A stretch of DNA of 64,000 nucleotides from Cyclobacteriaceae bacterium (GCA_013141055.1 JABFRS010000001.1:992001-1056000), one strand, 5' to 3'. Positions 9,663-18,275 are shown, counted from the first letter of the stretch. Program-made: numbers and translations. Notes: generated by a model not told the origin, from the letters alone.

Positions 9663-10842
9663 GTTGTATTCTCCTTTTTTTATTAGCGGCCACTACAAAA
9701 TAATCAATCAGCGGAGCGAAAACATTCATCAGTAATATCGCCAGCATGATACCTTCAGGATATGCAGGATTAAAAACCCTGATCAACACAGTGAAGACCC
9801 CGATCAATAATCCATATACCCATTTTCCAGTTTCAGTCTGCGTTGCAGTGACAGGATCTGTTGCCATAAACACCGCGCCAAAAGCAAGACCACCAATTAC
9901 AAGATGGTAATGTGCAGGCATTTGTGTGAATGGATTTGTTCCAACAGCATTAAGAAATAATCCCATTCCAAAAGCTCCTGCAAACACACTAAAGATAATC
10001 TTCCAGCTTCCTACTCCTGTCATGACTAGAATTGCTGCACCGATCAGACACATTAAAGTTGATGTCTCACCGATACACCCAGGCATTATACCCAGGAACA
10101 TATTCCAGAAGCTATAAATTCCATCGGCCCAGCCGGCCCCAAAATTATTTAAGTCGTTCACTACATTTCCGGTAGATTGAGCGGCGAGCGCTAAAGGAGT
10201 CGCACCTGAATATCCAGAAACTGTTTTAGCTCCATCACCCAGGAATGTCCAAACTTCACCAGAGATTTGTGAGGGGTAAGCAAAGTATAAAAAAGCACGT
10301 GCCGTAAGAGCAACATTCAATACATTCATTCCTGTTCCCCCAAAAGCTTCTTTTCCAATGATCACAGCGAAAATAGTGGCAATGGCAACCTGCCAGAGGG
10401 GAATTCCTGCAGGCATTACCAATGGTATCAACATACCGGTGACGAGGTATCCTTCATTCACAGGATGCTTACGGATGGTAGAGAAAATAAATTCAACTCC
10501 AAGTCCCACTGCGTATGACACAATTATAATGGGCAGGGTTTTGATAATTCCTATCCAGAATTCTTCACCTACTGAAGCAGTCTGACCGATGGCAATAAAG
10601 TGCTGACGGCCCACATTCCACATTCCGAAGATCAAACAAGGAAGCATTGCAAAGATCACCGTCATCATCAATCTTTTAAGATCGATTGCGTCGCGGACCT
10701 GAACACCTTTTACTTCAGCTGTTGTATTGGGGGAGAAAAGAAAAGTATCCATTGCCTCATAGGCGAAATAGTACTTCTCAAGCTTGCCTCCTTTTTCAAA
10801 ATTATGCTTGACCGAGTCAAGACGTTTCCTCAAAAAATTCAT
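9649..10842 (-). CDS. nqrB: Na+-translocating NADH:quinone reductase subunit B
   Basis: NqrB is the large membrane subunit with about ten helices. It carries a second covalent FMN and contributes to the sodium path and the quinone site. The flavin motif YSGATPLALA places the attachment threonine at about residue 215. The conserved N-terminal KYYFAYEAMDTFLF and the C-terminal ATDPVTATQT support the call. It sits 7 bp downstream of nqrA and overlaps nqrC. Confidence 0.97.
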   Translation of the reverse strand: MNFLRKRLDSVKHNFEKGGKLEKYYFAYEAMDTFLFSPNTTAEVKGVQVRDAIDLKRLMMTVIFAMLPCLIFGMWNVGRQHFIAIGQTASVGEEFWIGIIKTLPIIIVSYAVGLGVEFIFSTIRKHPVNEGYLVTGMLIPLVMPAGIPLWQVAIATIFAVIIGKEAFGGTGMNVLNVALTARAFLYFAYPSQISGEVWTFLGDGAKTVSGYSGATPLALAAQSTGNVVNDLNNFGAGWADGIYSFWNMFLGIMPGCIGETSTLMCLIGAAILVMTGVGSWKIIFSVFAGAFGMGLFLNAVGTNPFTQMPAHYHLVIGGLAFGAVFMATDPVTATQTETGKWVYGLLIGVFTVLIRVFNPAYPEGIMLAILLMNVFAPLIDYFVVAANKKRRIQRATV

Positions 10843-10849
10843 ATATCTC

Positions 10850-12214
10850 TTAACTCTTTCTGATCAATTCAAGTCCATCACGAAGTATATCCTGGATATT
10901 ATGCTTGGAAACATCTACAAATTCACAAAGTGCAAAATCCTCTTCAATCACTTCATAAATTCCCAATGCTTCCATTTCATCGACATCTTCTGCCAGGATG
11001 CTCTTTATTAAATGTGTTGGCAGAATATCCATCGGCATAACTCTTTCGAATACACCCGTCTGAACAAATGCACGGGGTTCGCCATGCGTGTTGGTATCCA
11101 ATTTGAATTCCTTTGACGGAGTGAGGAACGAAAACAATCCCCACGCACGCTGAAAGCTCAATTTATTAGCTCCCGGTGTAATCCATCCTATAAACTCATG
11201 ATGGTTTCCTTCCGGTAAAACAGTTAGCTGATGATCATGGAAACCAATGTGTCCGTCGCTTTCAATTCTGGTTCCCGTAAGAGGGTTACCTGAAATGAAG
11301 CGAACATTTTCTGAAGAAAGGTTATTGGCAACCAGTTTTTTAATAGAAGCGCTTGTCACTGTTTTATAGTACTGAGGCGCCTTAACTTCAGAACCTACTA
11401 CTGCTACGATCTTCGATGCGTCATAAACTCCATTCAGAAACAACTTTCCAATCTGGATAACTCCGAAAGGATTGATCGTCCACACAATATCTCCTTTGCT
11501 GATAGGATCAATATGATGAATCTGAACTCCCACACAACTTGCAGGATGTGGCCCTGAGAATTTATTCACTTCAGCACCCTTCACCTGGGAGAATACCGTA
11601 GCAATATCACTGGTCGTGTGAACATTGAGATTCACAGCACCGGACGTTAATTTTTTTAGAATGTCAACACCTGCCTGGAAGAACTGATCCTGACCTTTGA
11701 ATAGAATACTGTAATCCGGAGCTAGTGGATGTGTATCAAATGCAGATATGTGAATTGCTTTCGGAGTTACGGCTGGATCAGCGATCGTTCCGAAAGGGCG
11801 TTGAACAAAATTTGGCCAGACACCTGCTTCAAGGATCTGTGCTTTAATATTCTCAGCTGAAAGATTACCTATTTCAGATATGCTGAACTTTTTAAAGTTC
11901 ACATAGTCGCTTTTCTTATCAGCAAGAATTTTTACTTCCAGCAAAAGGCGTTTCTCACCGCGCTTTATTTCAACCACCTCTCCGCTTACCGGAGATGTAA
12001 ATTGAATGGATTCAAGTTTTTTGTCGTGAAAAACAGGAGACCCGGCTTTGACAATATCACCTTCTTTAACAACGACTTTTGGCATGTAGAGTCCATGAAA
12101 GTCAGATGGTTTGAGGGAGATGGTTTCAGCAGGCTCGGAGTCTGCAATTTTCGGGGCTGCTTTGCCCGCAAGATTGATATTAAATCCTTTCTTAAGACGA
12201 ATAAATTTGCCCAT
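10850..12214 (-). CDS. nqrA: Na+-translocating NADH:quinone reductase subunit A
   Basis: NqrA is the peripheral cytoplasmic subunit that helps form the quinone site. The N-terminal IRLKKGFNINLAGKA and the downstream PFGTIADPAVTPKAIHISAFDTHPLA-like region (about 140-170) are typical. I start it at the ATG at 12214 (454 residues) rather than at a TTG 15 bases upstream, because the ATG gives the usual N terminus and lies about 30 nt below the predicted transcription start. It is the first gene of the nqrABCDE operon. Confidence 0.95.
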   Translation of the reverse strand: MGKFIRLKKGFNINLAGKAAPKIADSEPAETISLKPSDFHGLYMPKVVVKEGDIVKAGSPVFHDKKLESIQFTSPVSGEVVEIKRGEKRLLLEVKILADKKSDYVNFKKFSISEIGNLSAENIKAQILEAGVWPNFVQRPFGTIADPAVTPKAIHISAFDTHPLAPDYSILFKGQDQFFQAGVDILKKLTSGAVNLNVHTTSDIATVFSQVKGAEVNKFSGPHPASCVGVQIHHIDPISKGDIVWTINPFGVIQIGKLFLNGVYDASKIVAVVGSEVKAPQYYKTVTSASIKKLVANNLSSENVRFISGNPLTGTRIESDGHIGFHDHQLTVLPEGNHHEFIGWITPGANKLSFQRAWGLFSFLTPSKEFKLDTNTHGEPRAFVQTGVFERVMPMDILPTHLIKSILAEDVDEMEALGIYEVIEEDFALCEFVDVSKHNIQDILRDGLELIRKS

Positions 12215-12249
12215 GAATTTTGACGGCAACGATATATTTTAGGCCGAGG

Positions 12250-12278
12250 CAAAATTAGCAATTATCCTTACCCGTCAA
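12250..12278 (-). promoter_or_regulatory. Promoter of the nqr operon
   Basis: On the minus strand TAATTTTG (12250-12257) matches the Bacteroidota -7 consensus TAnnTTTG exactly. A TTG -33 element lies at 12276-12278, with 18 bases between them. Transcription would start near 12243, leaving a leader of about 29 nt before the nqrA ATG. The box match is seen; activity is inferred. Confidence 0.65.
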
Positions 12279-12394
12279 CGATTTTTTAGGCTTTTGTTAA
12301 GGGTTTTGGGTTAAACGGTATTCTTAGAAATTCATGAACAGATTCACTGGAGAATACGAGAAATACATACCCGAAATGAGGTGGGTGCCGGATG

Positions 12395-13081
12395 CTATTT
12401 TTTCTTTTGGACCATCCTGTTTAGAGCCAATCTGACGACTTCATCCACCTCCTCATCAATAGTAATGTGGGTAGTGTCCATCTCAATCGCTTCGGAGGCC
12501 TTTCTCAACGGACTTTCCTGGCGGGTGCTGTCGATCTCATCGCGCTTCAGGAGATTTTCTATAATCGAATCAATGTCCACCATCTCGTCTCTGTCCAGCA
12601 ATTCTTTTTGCCTTCTGAAAGCTCTCACCAGAACATCTGCAGTCAAAAATAATTTAAGCTCGGCATCTGGGAATACGACGGTTCCGATATCACGACCATC
12701 CATTACGATCGCGCGCTCTTTGCCCATTCTTCTTTGCTGGTCGACCATTGCATGACGAACTTCGGCAATGGTGCTGACCTGGCTTACAAATTCAGAGACT
12801 CTCATATCCCTGATCTCCCTCTCCACGATCCGGCCATTTAGAAAGGTCTCTGTCTTGCCTTTGCTGTTGACATTAAATGTTATCTTGATCTGACTCAAAG
12901 CAAAGTTGACCTCTTTCAGATTTGTGAGAGAGACGTGCTTATCAAGAAAATGAAGGGTAACTGCCCTATACATAGCCCCCGAATCGATATACCGGAAGCC
13001 TAGAATTTTGGCGACCTCCTTGGCAGTAGTACTCTTCCCACATGCTGAATATCCATCAATGGCGATGATGATCTTCTTCAT
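12395..13081 (-). CDS. cmk: Cytidylate kinase
   Basis: Cmk phosphorylates CMP and dCMP to the diphosphates using ATP. The P-loop is AIDGYSACGKST (residues 7-18), followed by the family motif YIDSGAMYRAVT. Further conserved pieces are MDGRDIGTVVFPDA and the arginine-rich lid near LVRAFRRQKEL. Length 228 is normal. A 45-residue lipoprotein gene ends only 4 bp upstream, so the two probably share a transcript. Confidence 0.97.
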   Translation of the reverse strand: MKKIIIAIDGYSACGKSTTAKEVAKILGFRYIDSGAMYRAVTLHFLDKHVSLTNLKEVNFALSQIKITFNVNSKGKTETFLNGRIVEREIRDMRVSEFVSQVSTIAEVRHAMVDQQRRMGKERAIVMDGRDIGTVVFPDAELKLFLTADVLVRAFRRQKELLDRDEMVDIDSIIENLLKRDEIDSTRQESPLRKASEAIEMDTTHITIDEEVDEVVRLALNRMVQKKK

Positions 13082-13085
13082 ATTC

Positions 13086-13223
13086 TCAACAGTCTTTAAG
13101 CGGACAAGGGATCGGCTTACCTCTTTTTAATTTCTTATGAGCATGGTTGGAAGATGCACACGCATTCACAGCAAGGAGAATGATGATTAAAAATGAAATG
13201 AATCTTATTTTTTTAGAGATCAT
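13086..13223 (-). CDS. 45-residue lipoprotein with CPLKDC tail, upstream of cmk
   Basis: Reading the minus strand gives an intact ATG-to-TGA frame of 45 codons. Residues 1-21 are a basic then hydrophobic signal (ISKKIRFISFLIIILLAVNA), with a lipobox-like V-N-A-C ending at Cys22. The predicted mature peptide of 24 residues is rich in Lys, Arg and His and ends PIPCPLKDC, so it holds a lipid-linked Cys22 plus Cys40 and Cys45. The stop is 4 bp before the cmk start. The signal peptide, the high coding character and the coupling to cmk make it likely real. The function is not known. It is too short for a usual gene-length cut-off. Confidence 0.7.
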   Translation of the reverse strand: MISKKIRFISFLIIILLAVNACASSNHAHKKLKRGKPIPCPLKDC

Positions 13224-13321
13224 CTATGGATAATAAAGGCCAAAATAATTATTTCTACGAACTTTATTTTTTTTATTATGAACATAGATTACAGAATTTC
13301 TTTCCAGGAAGAATCGCTTCT

Positions 13322-14017
13322 TTATTCGGTTAATTTTCCATGATAACTCATTCTGAATCCAATCTTCTGTCCCGCCCCAAGCTCCTGCGTTTTTTCAAGC
13401 TTCTGATAAAGCGTAATGAATTTCACCTGAGTGTATGGTGGTGCCATCAGGTCATTTTCAATCGCCAGCATCAGTGAAAGTTTAACCATAACATTCAGAT
13501 CCTGCTCAGTAATGGGCTCATCCGATATTTGACCATACACAATTCCCAATTTTCCCTCGCCTTCAATAATATACCGGCCATCGTGATTGATCAGAAGACG
13601 AGCCAATAAATAGCCAGGATCATTCACCCGGTTGAACTTGATAGAATCAGACATAAAGTTATAGACCATAATTTGACCAAAATACTGATTGATCTCATTC
13701 TCTTTTATGTATGGGTTTTTCATTACATCATGATCGTCTTCAAACGTCACAATGTTGGTGTGTAGCACAAAGATCAAAAGATCTCCTGCCAGTTTAACCT
13801 GAAATTCATTTTCATTAATTCGCTTGAAGTCAACAGTAACATCATTGTCCGTACTGGGTTTAGTCTTCTTTTTAAGCTCCCCTGCTACCCGTTTTGATTC
13901 TTTTGCGAGAAGCTCAAATGACTGGATGAGTTTTTTATATGTGATCTGCTTGGCGGTGGATTTATTCTCCAGGAGCTTTACGATATGTTCTAGTGGATCG
14001 GGTTGATCTGTTTCCAT
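13322..14017 (-). CDS. Conserved-looking hypothetical protein, 231 aa
   Basis: I do not recognise a family. The protein has no signal peptide or membrane segment. Residues 1-55 are helical and charged (Lys/Glu-rich, KRVAGELKKKTK). Residues 60-231 look like a mixed alpha/beta domain, with EFQVKLAGDLLIFVLHTNIV and IINHDGRYIIEGEGKLGIV-like strands. It lies divergent from a small coiled-coil gene (53 bp between starts) and upstream of the cmk-lipoprotein pair on the same strand. A cytoplasmic role is inferred only from composition. Confidence 0.6.
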   Translation of the reverse strand: METDQPDPLEHIVKLLENKSTAKQITYKKLIQSFELLAKESKRVAGELKKKTKPSTDNDVTVDFKRINENEFQVKLAGDLLIFVLHTNIVTFEDDHDVMKNPYIKENEINQYFGQIMVYNFMSDSIKFNRVNDPGYLLARLLINHDGRYIIEGEGKLGIVYGQISDEPITEQDLNVMVKLSLMLAIENDLMAPPYTQVKFITLYQKLEKTQELGAGQKIGFRMSYHGKLTE

Positions 14018-14070
14018 GGAGATCTTGTTTTAAGTCTGTAATTTAGAGAATCAAAAATAATCCGATAAGT

Positions 14071-14337
14071 ATGGAAACCAACGAAGAAGGAAAAGCAGAG
14101 CGATTTTTTAAGGATTTTGGTAAAAAACTTGACAATTTCTTTGTCGAGGCTAAGGATGCCAGCTCCCGAATGGAAGTTGATTTGAAAAAGAAGTTTGAGG
14201 AATTGAAAGACTCAGCAGAAAAAATCCGAAATGACTCAAACAATAAGGAGCGCTGGAAAGAAGTTGAGGTTAGCCTGAAAAAAGCTGGCGAAGAACTGGA
14301 GAAAGCGCTGAAGGCGGCATTTAAGAAAAAACCATAA
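14071..14337 (+). CDS. Small charged coiled-coil protein, 88 aa
   Basis: An 88-residue protein made almost wholly of Lys, Glu, Asp and Ala with heptad-like spacing (KKKFEELKDSAEKIRNDSNN), predicted to be one long amphipathic helix or a helical hairpin ending in KKKP. No signal peptide. No family is recognised; related small helical proteins are found in Bacteroidota without known function. It is divergent from the 231-residue hypothetical protein and converges on the MATE gene. Confidence 0.6.
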   Translation: METNEEGKAERFFKDFGKKLDNFFVEAKDASSRMEVDLKKKFEELKDSAEKIRNDSNNKERWKEVEVSLKKAGEELEKALKAAFKKKP

Positions 14338-14340
14338 TCC

Positions 14341-14399
14341 GGTGATTCGTTTTTATGGTTGATCTGCATCACCAAACAACAACGAACCACCGAATCACT
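14341..14399. terminator. Possible bidirectional hairpin between convergent genes
   Basis: GTGATTCG (14342-14349) is repeated as its exact complement CGAATCAC (14391-14398) between the convergent coiled-coil and MATE genes. The 41-base interior makes it a weak terminator candidate. The TTTTT after the first arm is inside the loop. Confidence 0.3.
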
Positions 14400-15805
14400 T
14401 AAATCTTCACATTCTTCCATTTACCTCTTCTGAAGATCAGTATTGCAATAACTGCAAGAACAGATTCTGCAATTGCAATTGCCCAAAAGGCACCTGATGC
14501 TCCAAAGTCAAGTTTGATTGCCATCACGTATGCCAGAGGCACCTGAAAGAACCAATAGGTAAACAGGTTCAGTATCGTTGGTGTGCGGGTATCTCCAGCG
14601 CCGTTGAATGACTGCACGACTACCATTCCGTATCCAAAGAAGACATAACCGAAAGCAACAATACGAAGGCATTCTGTTCCATACTTTATTGCCTCAGGAT
14701 CAGATGTAAAAAATCTCATAATGGGTTCTGAAACAAAATAAAACACAATTGAGATAAGCCCGAGAAATACCATATTGGCTACCCCTGCTTTCCATACAGA
14801 CTCTTCTGCACGTTCAGGTTTTTGTGCTCCCAGATTTTGGCCAACCAGTGTTGCTGCAGCATTGGCCATACCCCACGATGGAAGAATCGTAAAAATGATT
14901 ACACGAATAGCAATCTGATATCCCGCAAAGGCTGCACTGCCAAACGTAACAATGATCCTTGCCAGGAAAAGCCAACTTGCTGTTGATATCAAAAACTGTC
15001 CGACATTACCTGAAGCAATCTTGATCAACTTGACAATGATGCCATAATCAATTTTGATATTTTCCTTGTTGATCTTGATGATGCCTTTATCACCCCGGAG
15101 ATAATAAAGTTGATACATGACGCCTGCAGCACGACCGATATTAGTAGCGATCGCTGCACCCTCCACTCCCATAGATGGAATAGGTCCCCAACCGAAGATT
15201 AGGATTGGATCCAGGATCATATTAAGAATATTCGCAATCCATAATGAATGCATGGCAATCGCAGCGTTGCCCGCACCCCGGAAAATTGCATTGATCAAAA
15301 AGAGGGCAACAATAGTAACATTTCCACCCAACATCCATAGAGTATAACCAGAACCAACCTGAATGATTTGTTCAGAGGCTCCCATTAAACGAAGAATATC
15401 CTGATAAAAGAAAATTCCTACAATACTGATAATGAAAGAAAGAACCAGACCAATATAGAGTGCATTCACTGCAGCGATAGCCGCTCCGGGTGAGTCTTTC
15501 TCACCAATGCGACGAGCGACCATAGCAGTTGCCGCCATACCGAGACCCATTGCGAGAGAATAAATAATACCTGTCACAGATTCTGTAAGGCCAACAGCAG
15601 TTACAGCGTCGTTATTGTTCAACCGACTGATGAAGAATATGTCGACTACTGCTAAGAGAGATTCCATGGCCATTTCAAGAACCATCGGAATCGAGAGCAT
15701 AAAAATGGCACGATTGATACTACCATCTGTAAAGCTTTGCTCAGAACCTTTTATAGCTTCCTTAAATAGATTAAATATTGAAACCGTTTTCGTAAAAACT
15801 TTCAT
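14399..15805 (-). CDS. MATE-family efflux transporter
   Basis: A 468-residue protein with twelve hydrophobic helices in two repeats. The conserved MATE pieces are LSIPMVLEMAMESLLAVVDIFFISRL at the first helix (about residues 36-61) and GWGMANAAATLVGQNLGAQ-like sequence in the second half. It exports organic cations or drugs in exchange for Na+ or H+. The N terminus has about 30 extra polar residues. A palindromic TACACC/GGTGTA element lies 39 bp upstream of the start and could be an operator, but no regulator gene is adjacent. Confidence 0.93.
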   Translation of the reverse strand: MKVFTKTVSIFNLFKEAIKGSEQSFTDGSINRAIFMLSIPMVLEMAMESLLAVVDIFFISRLNNNDAVTAVGLTESVTGIIYSLAMGLGMAATAMVARRIGEKDSPGAAIAAVNALYIGLVLSFIISIVGIFFYQDILRLMGASEQIIQVGSGYTLWMLGGNVTIVALFLINAIFRGAGNAAIAMHSLWIANILNMILDPILIFGWGPIPSMGVEGAAIATNIGRAAGVMYQLYYLRGDKGIIKINKENIKIDYGIIVKLIKIASGNVGQFLISTASWLFLARIIVTFGSAAFAGYQIAIRVIIFTILPSWGMANAAATLVGQNLGAQKPERAEESVWKAGVANMVFLGLISIVFYFVSEPIMRFFTSDPEAIKYGTECLRIVAFGYVFFGYGMVVVQSFNGAGDTRTPTILNLFTYWFFQVPLAYVMAIKLDFGASGAFWAIAIAESVLAVIAILIFRRGKWKNVKI

Positions 15806-15843
15806 AGTTAAAATTAAATGTAAATAAATAGAATGAAACCATT

Positions 15844-15859
15844 TACACCGGAAGGTGTA
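15844..15859. promoter_or_regulatory. Palindrome upstream of the MATE gene
   Basis: TACACC-GGAA-GGTGTA is a perfect six-base dyad with a four-base spacer, 39 bp before the MATE start. It could be an operator or an mRNA leader hairpin. There is no direct evidence of function. Confidence 0.3.
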
Positions 15860-16072
15860 TGGCTATCGATTTGAAAGAGACTTGATGCGAAATCAAATCA
15901 GAATACGAAAATCATAGGCTTAAATTTGCCGATTGGAACCGAAATATACGGGAAAGATTGGAAAAGGTTATCGGGTCTGCAATTCTCTCAATCTTCTTTT
16001 TAGAATAGACCGAAATAATAAGCTTCAGCTAATCAATGGCGGAATAAAAGCGACATCCCACTATACACCAAT

Positions 16073-16097
16073 AAAAAAGGGGCCTTTGCCCCTTTCT
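16073..16097 (-). terminator. Rho-independent terminator of the rplM-tsf operon
   Basis: Arms GGGGC (16079-16083) and GCCCC (16088-16092) enclose a CTTT loop, with six A upstream on the plus strand giving a U run on the minus-strand transcript. It ends the ribosomal operon just after tsf. Confidence 0.85.
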
Positions 16098-16123
16098 TAT
16101 TTACTAATGACTCTTCAAATGAA

Positions 16124-16957
16124 TTAGCCAATTGCTATTCTCTTGAACTCAGCTACTGTCAGGCCTTTGGTAACACTATCCAGATACTGAGCAACAGTCT
16201 TTGAATTATCCTTAACGAATATCTGAGGCAACAATGTATTGTCCTTGAAGAACTTGTTCATCTTACCAGCGGCGATCTTCTCAACCATGTTTTCAGGTTT
16301 TCCTTCTGCAAGGATCTGCGCTTTCGCAATTTCAAGTTCCTTTTCAATTACTGATTTATCGATGTTCTTATCATCCACAGCCAAAGGGTTCATGGCAGCG
16401 ATTTGCATACCAACATCCTTACCGGCATCCGTAACGTCCTTACCGTTAACACCTTTCAATGAAACCAACACACCCAACTTATTACCAGCGTGGATATATG
16501 GAACAATGGCCTCACCTTTCATCTGAACATACGAACTGATATCAAGGCGTTCACCGATCTTACCAACAAGCTCAGTGATCTTATCATTCAACGTAAGTCC
16601 GCCCACGCTTGTAGCAAGCAATTCTTCTTTTGTCGCAGGCTTTTTAGCAAAAGCTGTTTCAATGATAAGCTTTCCAAGATTCTGGAAATCATCTGTTTTT
16701 GCAACGAAATCTGTTTCGCAGTTTAAAGCGATGAGTACACCTTCTTTCTTATCGTCAGAAACCCTAATGAATACAGATCCCTCTTTAGCTTCTTTGTCAG
16801 AACGGGAAGCAGAAACTTTCTGTCCTTTCTTTCTTAAAATTTCTATGGCTTTTTCAAAATCACCATCGGCTTCGGTCAAAGCCTTTTTGCAGTCCATCAT
16901 ACCGGCACCGGTCATAGTGCGGAGTTTGTTTACATCTTGTGCTGTGATTGCTGACAT
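16124..16957 (-). CDS. tsf: Translation elongation factor Ts
   Basis: EF-Ts exchanges GDP for GTP on EF-Tu. The N-terminal UBA-like domain has VNKLRTMTGAGMMDCKKAL (residues 8-27). The EF-Tu contact motif TDFVAK appears in NCETDFVAKTDDF near residue 80. Length 277 is standard. It is the last gene of the rplM-rpsI-rpsB-tsf operon. A 122-bp gap with a strong hairpin separates it from rpsB, which may tune its expression. Confidence 0.98.
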   Translation of the reverse strand: MSAITAQDVNKLRTMTGAGMMDCKKALTEADGDFEKAIEILRKKGQKVSASRSDKEAKEGSVFIRVSDDKKEGVLIALNCETDFVAKTDDFQNLGKLIIETAFAKKPATKEELLATSVGGLTLNDKITELVGKIGERLDISSYVQMKGEAIVPYIHAGNKLGVLVSLKGVNGKDVTDAGKDVGMQIAAMNPLAVDDKNIDKSVIEKELEIAKAQILAEGKPENMVEKIAAGKMNKFFKDNTLLPQIFVKDNSKTVAQYLDSVTKGLTVAEFKRIAIG

Positions 16958-17025
16958 GTTCTTTTCTAGTTTAAAATTAGTAGTCTATATGAAATCCTCG
17001 CTTTAAAAAACGGGGTTAAATGAAG

Positions 17026-17055
17026 CGTCCTGCCACCGATCAGGGAAGCAGGACG
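17026..17055 (-). promoter_or_regulatory. Hairpin between rpsB and tsf
   Basis: Perfect eight-base arms CGTCCTGC (17026-17033) and GCAGGACG (17048-17055) flank a 14-base loop. On the minus strand a T6 run follows only about 16 bases after the stem. It may be a partial terminator, a processing site or a structural element modulating tsf. Confidence 0.45.
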
Positions 17056-17079
17056 ATCAATTACGTTGCTATCTATCGG

Positions 17080-17847
17080 TTACGCTTCGTGAACCGGTTC
17101 GTCCACTTTACGCTTCTCTTCCTCGTCCTTTTTAGAACCTGCTTCTTCCTTGTCTTTCTTGCGCTCTTGTAAAGCCTCTTCTATTGCTTTACCAATGTAT
17201 TTGGTAATGATAGAGATAGATTTAAAAGCATCGTCATTAGCAGGAATTGGGAAATCGATATCAGAAGGATCTGAGTTGGTATCCACCATTGCAAAAACCG
17301 GGATGTTCAACTTTTGAGCTTCTGCTACTGCGATGTGTTCGCGTTTTACGTCGATCACAAACAATGCTGCAGGAAGACGGTTAAGGTCCGTGATACCTCC
17401 TAACAATTTTTCAAGCTTAGCTTTTTCACGGGAGATCATCAGACGCTCGCGTTTCGCAAGGTTTGAGAAGGTATCATCCTTCATCATCTTGTCGATCTGA
17501 GCAAGCTTCTTCAAAGACTTGCGGATAGTAGCAAAGTTGGTCAACATACCACCTAACCAACGCTCTGTTACGAACGGCATGTTAAGACGTGTTGCTTCTT
17601 CAACGATGATATCCTTAGCCTGTTTTTTAGTTGCTACCAGCATGATCTTACGACCTGAACGAACGATGTTCTTGATTGCGAAGGTTGCTTCCTCCAGGCA
17701 TTTCAATGTCTTATTAAGATCAATGATGTGAATACCGTTGTTCTCCATGAAAATGTACTCTGCCATTCTCGGATTCCACTTGCGGGTAAGGTGTCCAAAG
17801 TGAACACCTGCTTCCATCATTTCCTGGGTTGTTATTTTATCTGCCAT
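17080..17847 (-). CDS. rpsB: 30S ribosomal protein S2
   Basis: S2 is a late-binding small-subunit protein. The N-terminal MMEAGVHFGHLTRKWNPRMAEYIF and the core RKIMLVATKKQAKDIIVEEA, TERWLGGMLTNF and PVFAMVDTNSDP are diagnostic. The C-terminal tail of about 30 residues is highly charged (Lys/Glu), as often in Bacteroidota S2. Length 255. It lies 19 bp downstream of rpsI. Confidence 0.98.
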   Translation of the reverse strand: MADKITTQEMMEAGVHFGHLTRKWNPRMAEYIFMENNGIHIIDLNKTLKCLEEATFAIKNIVRSGRKIMLVATKKQAKDIIVEEATRLNMPFVTERWLGGMLTNFATIRKSLKKLAQIDKMMKDDTFSNLAKRERLMISREKAKLEKLLGGITDLNRLPAALFVIDVKREHIAVAEAQKLNIPVFAMVDTNSDPSDIDFPIPANDDAFKSISIITKYIGKAIEEALQERKKDKEEAGSKKDEEEKRKVDEPVHEA

Positions 17848-17866
17848 ACTGCTGCTATCGTATCGA

Positions 17867-18253
17867 TTAACGTTTGCTGAATTGGAATTTCCTTCTTGCT
17901 TTTCTGCGACCTGGTTTCTTACGCTCTACCATACGTGAGTCGCGGGTAAGCAGACCTTCTTTTCTTAGTGCAGGGCGGTTTTCGTTGTTAATGTTAACAA
18001 GAGCACGCGCAATGCCTAAGCGGATAGCTTCTGCCTGTCCTTTATTGCCACCACCTTCTACATTCACAGTAACATCGTAGTTGCCTTCCAGCTTGGTAAG
18101 GGTCAATGCCTGCTTTACAGTGATCTGCAAAATTTCTGAAGAGAAATAAGCTGCAAGCTCACGGTCGTTAATGATGATTGTTCCTTTGCCTGGCTTTACA
18201 TAAACCCTTGCAATGGATGTTTTTCTGCGACCTATGGTATTAATGATATCCAT
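17867..18253 (-). CDS. rpsI: 30S ribosomal protein S9
   Basis: S9 reaches the tRNA P site with its C-terminal tail. The protein has the conserved GRRKTSIARVYVKPGKG start, VEGGGNKGQAEAIRLGIARAL, and the basic end KKPGRRKARRKFQFSKR. Length 128. It follows rplM by 22 bp, the near-universal L13-S9 pairing. Confidence 0.98.
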   Translation of the reverse strand: MDIINTIGRRKTSIARVYVKPGKGTIIINDRELAAYFSSEILQITVKQALTLTKLEGNYDVTVNVEGGGNKGQAEAIRLGIARALVNINNENRPALRKEGLLTRDSRMVERKKPGRRKARRKFQFSKR

Positions 18254-18275
18254 GAATGTTAACTATAGTGTTCTG

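Larger units (their letters stand above)
15806..16123. other. 318-bp gene-free interval between tsf and MATE gene
   Basis: No convincing gene is present. The interval holds the upstream region of the MATE gene with a palindrome at 15844-15859, and the tsf terminator at its far end. A 64-codon plus-strand frame runs across the tsf terminator and has no family resemblance, so it is not called. Confidence 0.6.

Noticed and set aside
15933..16127. A 64-codon plus-strand frame upstream of tsf's 3' end
   Set aside because: It reads through the tsf terminator and overlaps the tsf stop on the other strand, with no protein-like pattern.
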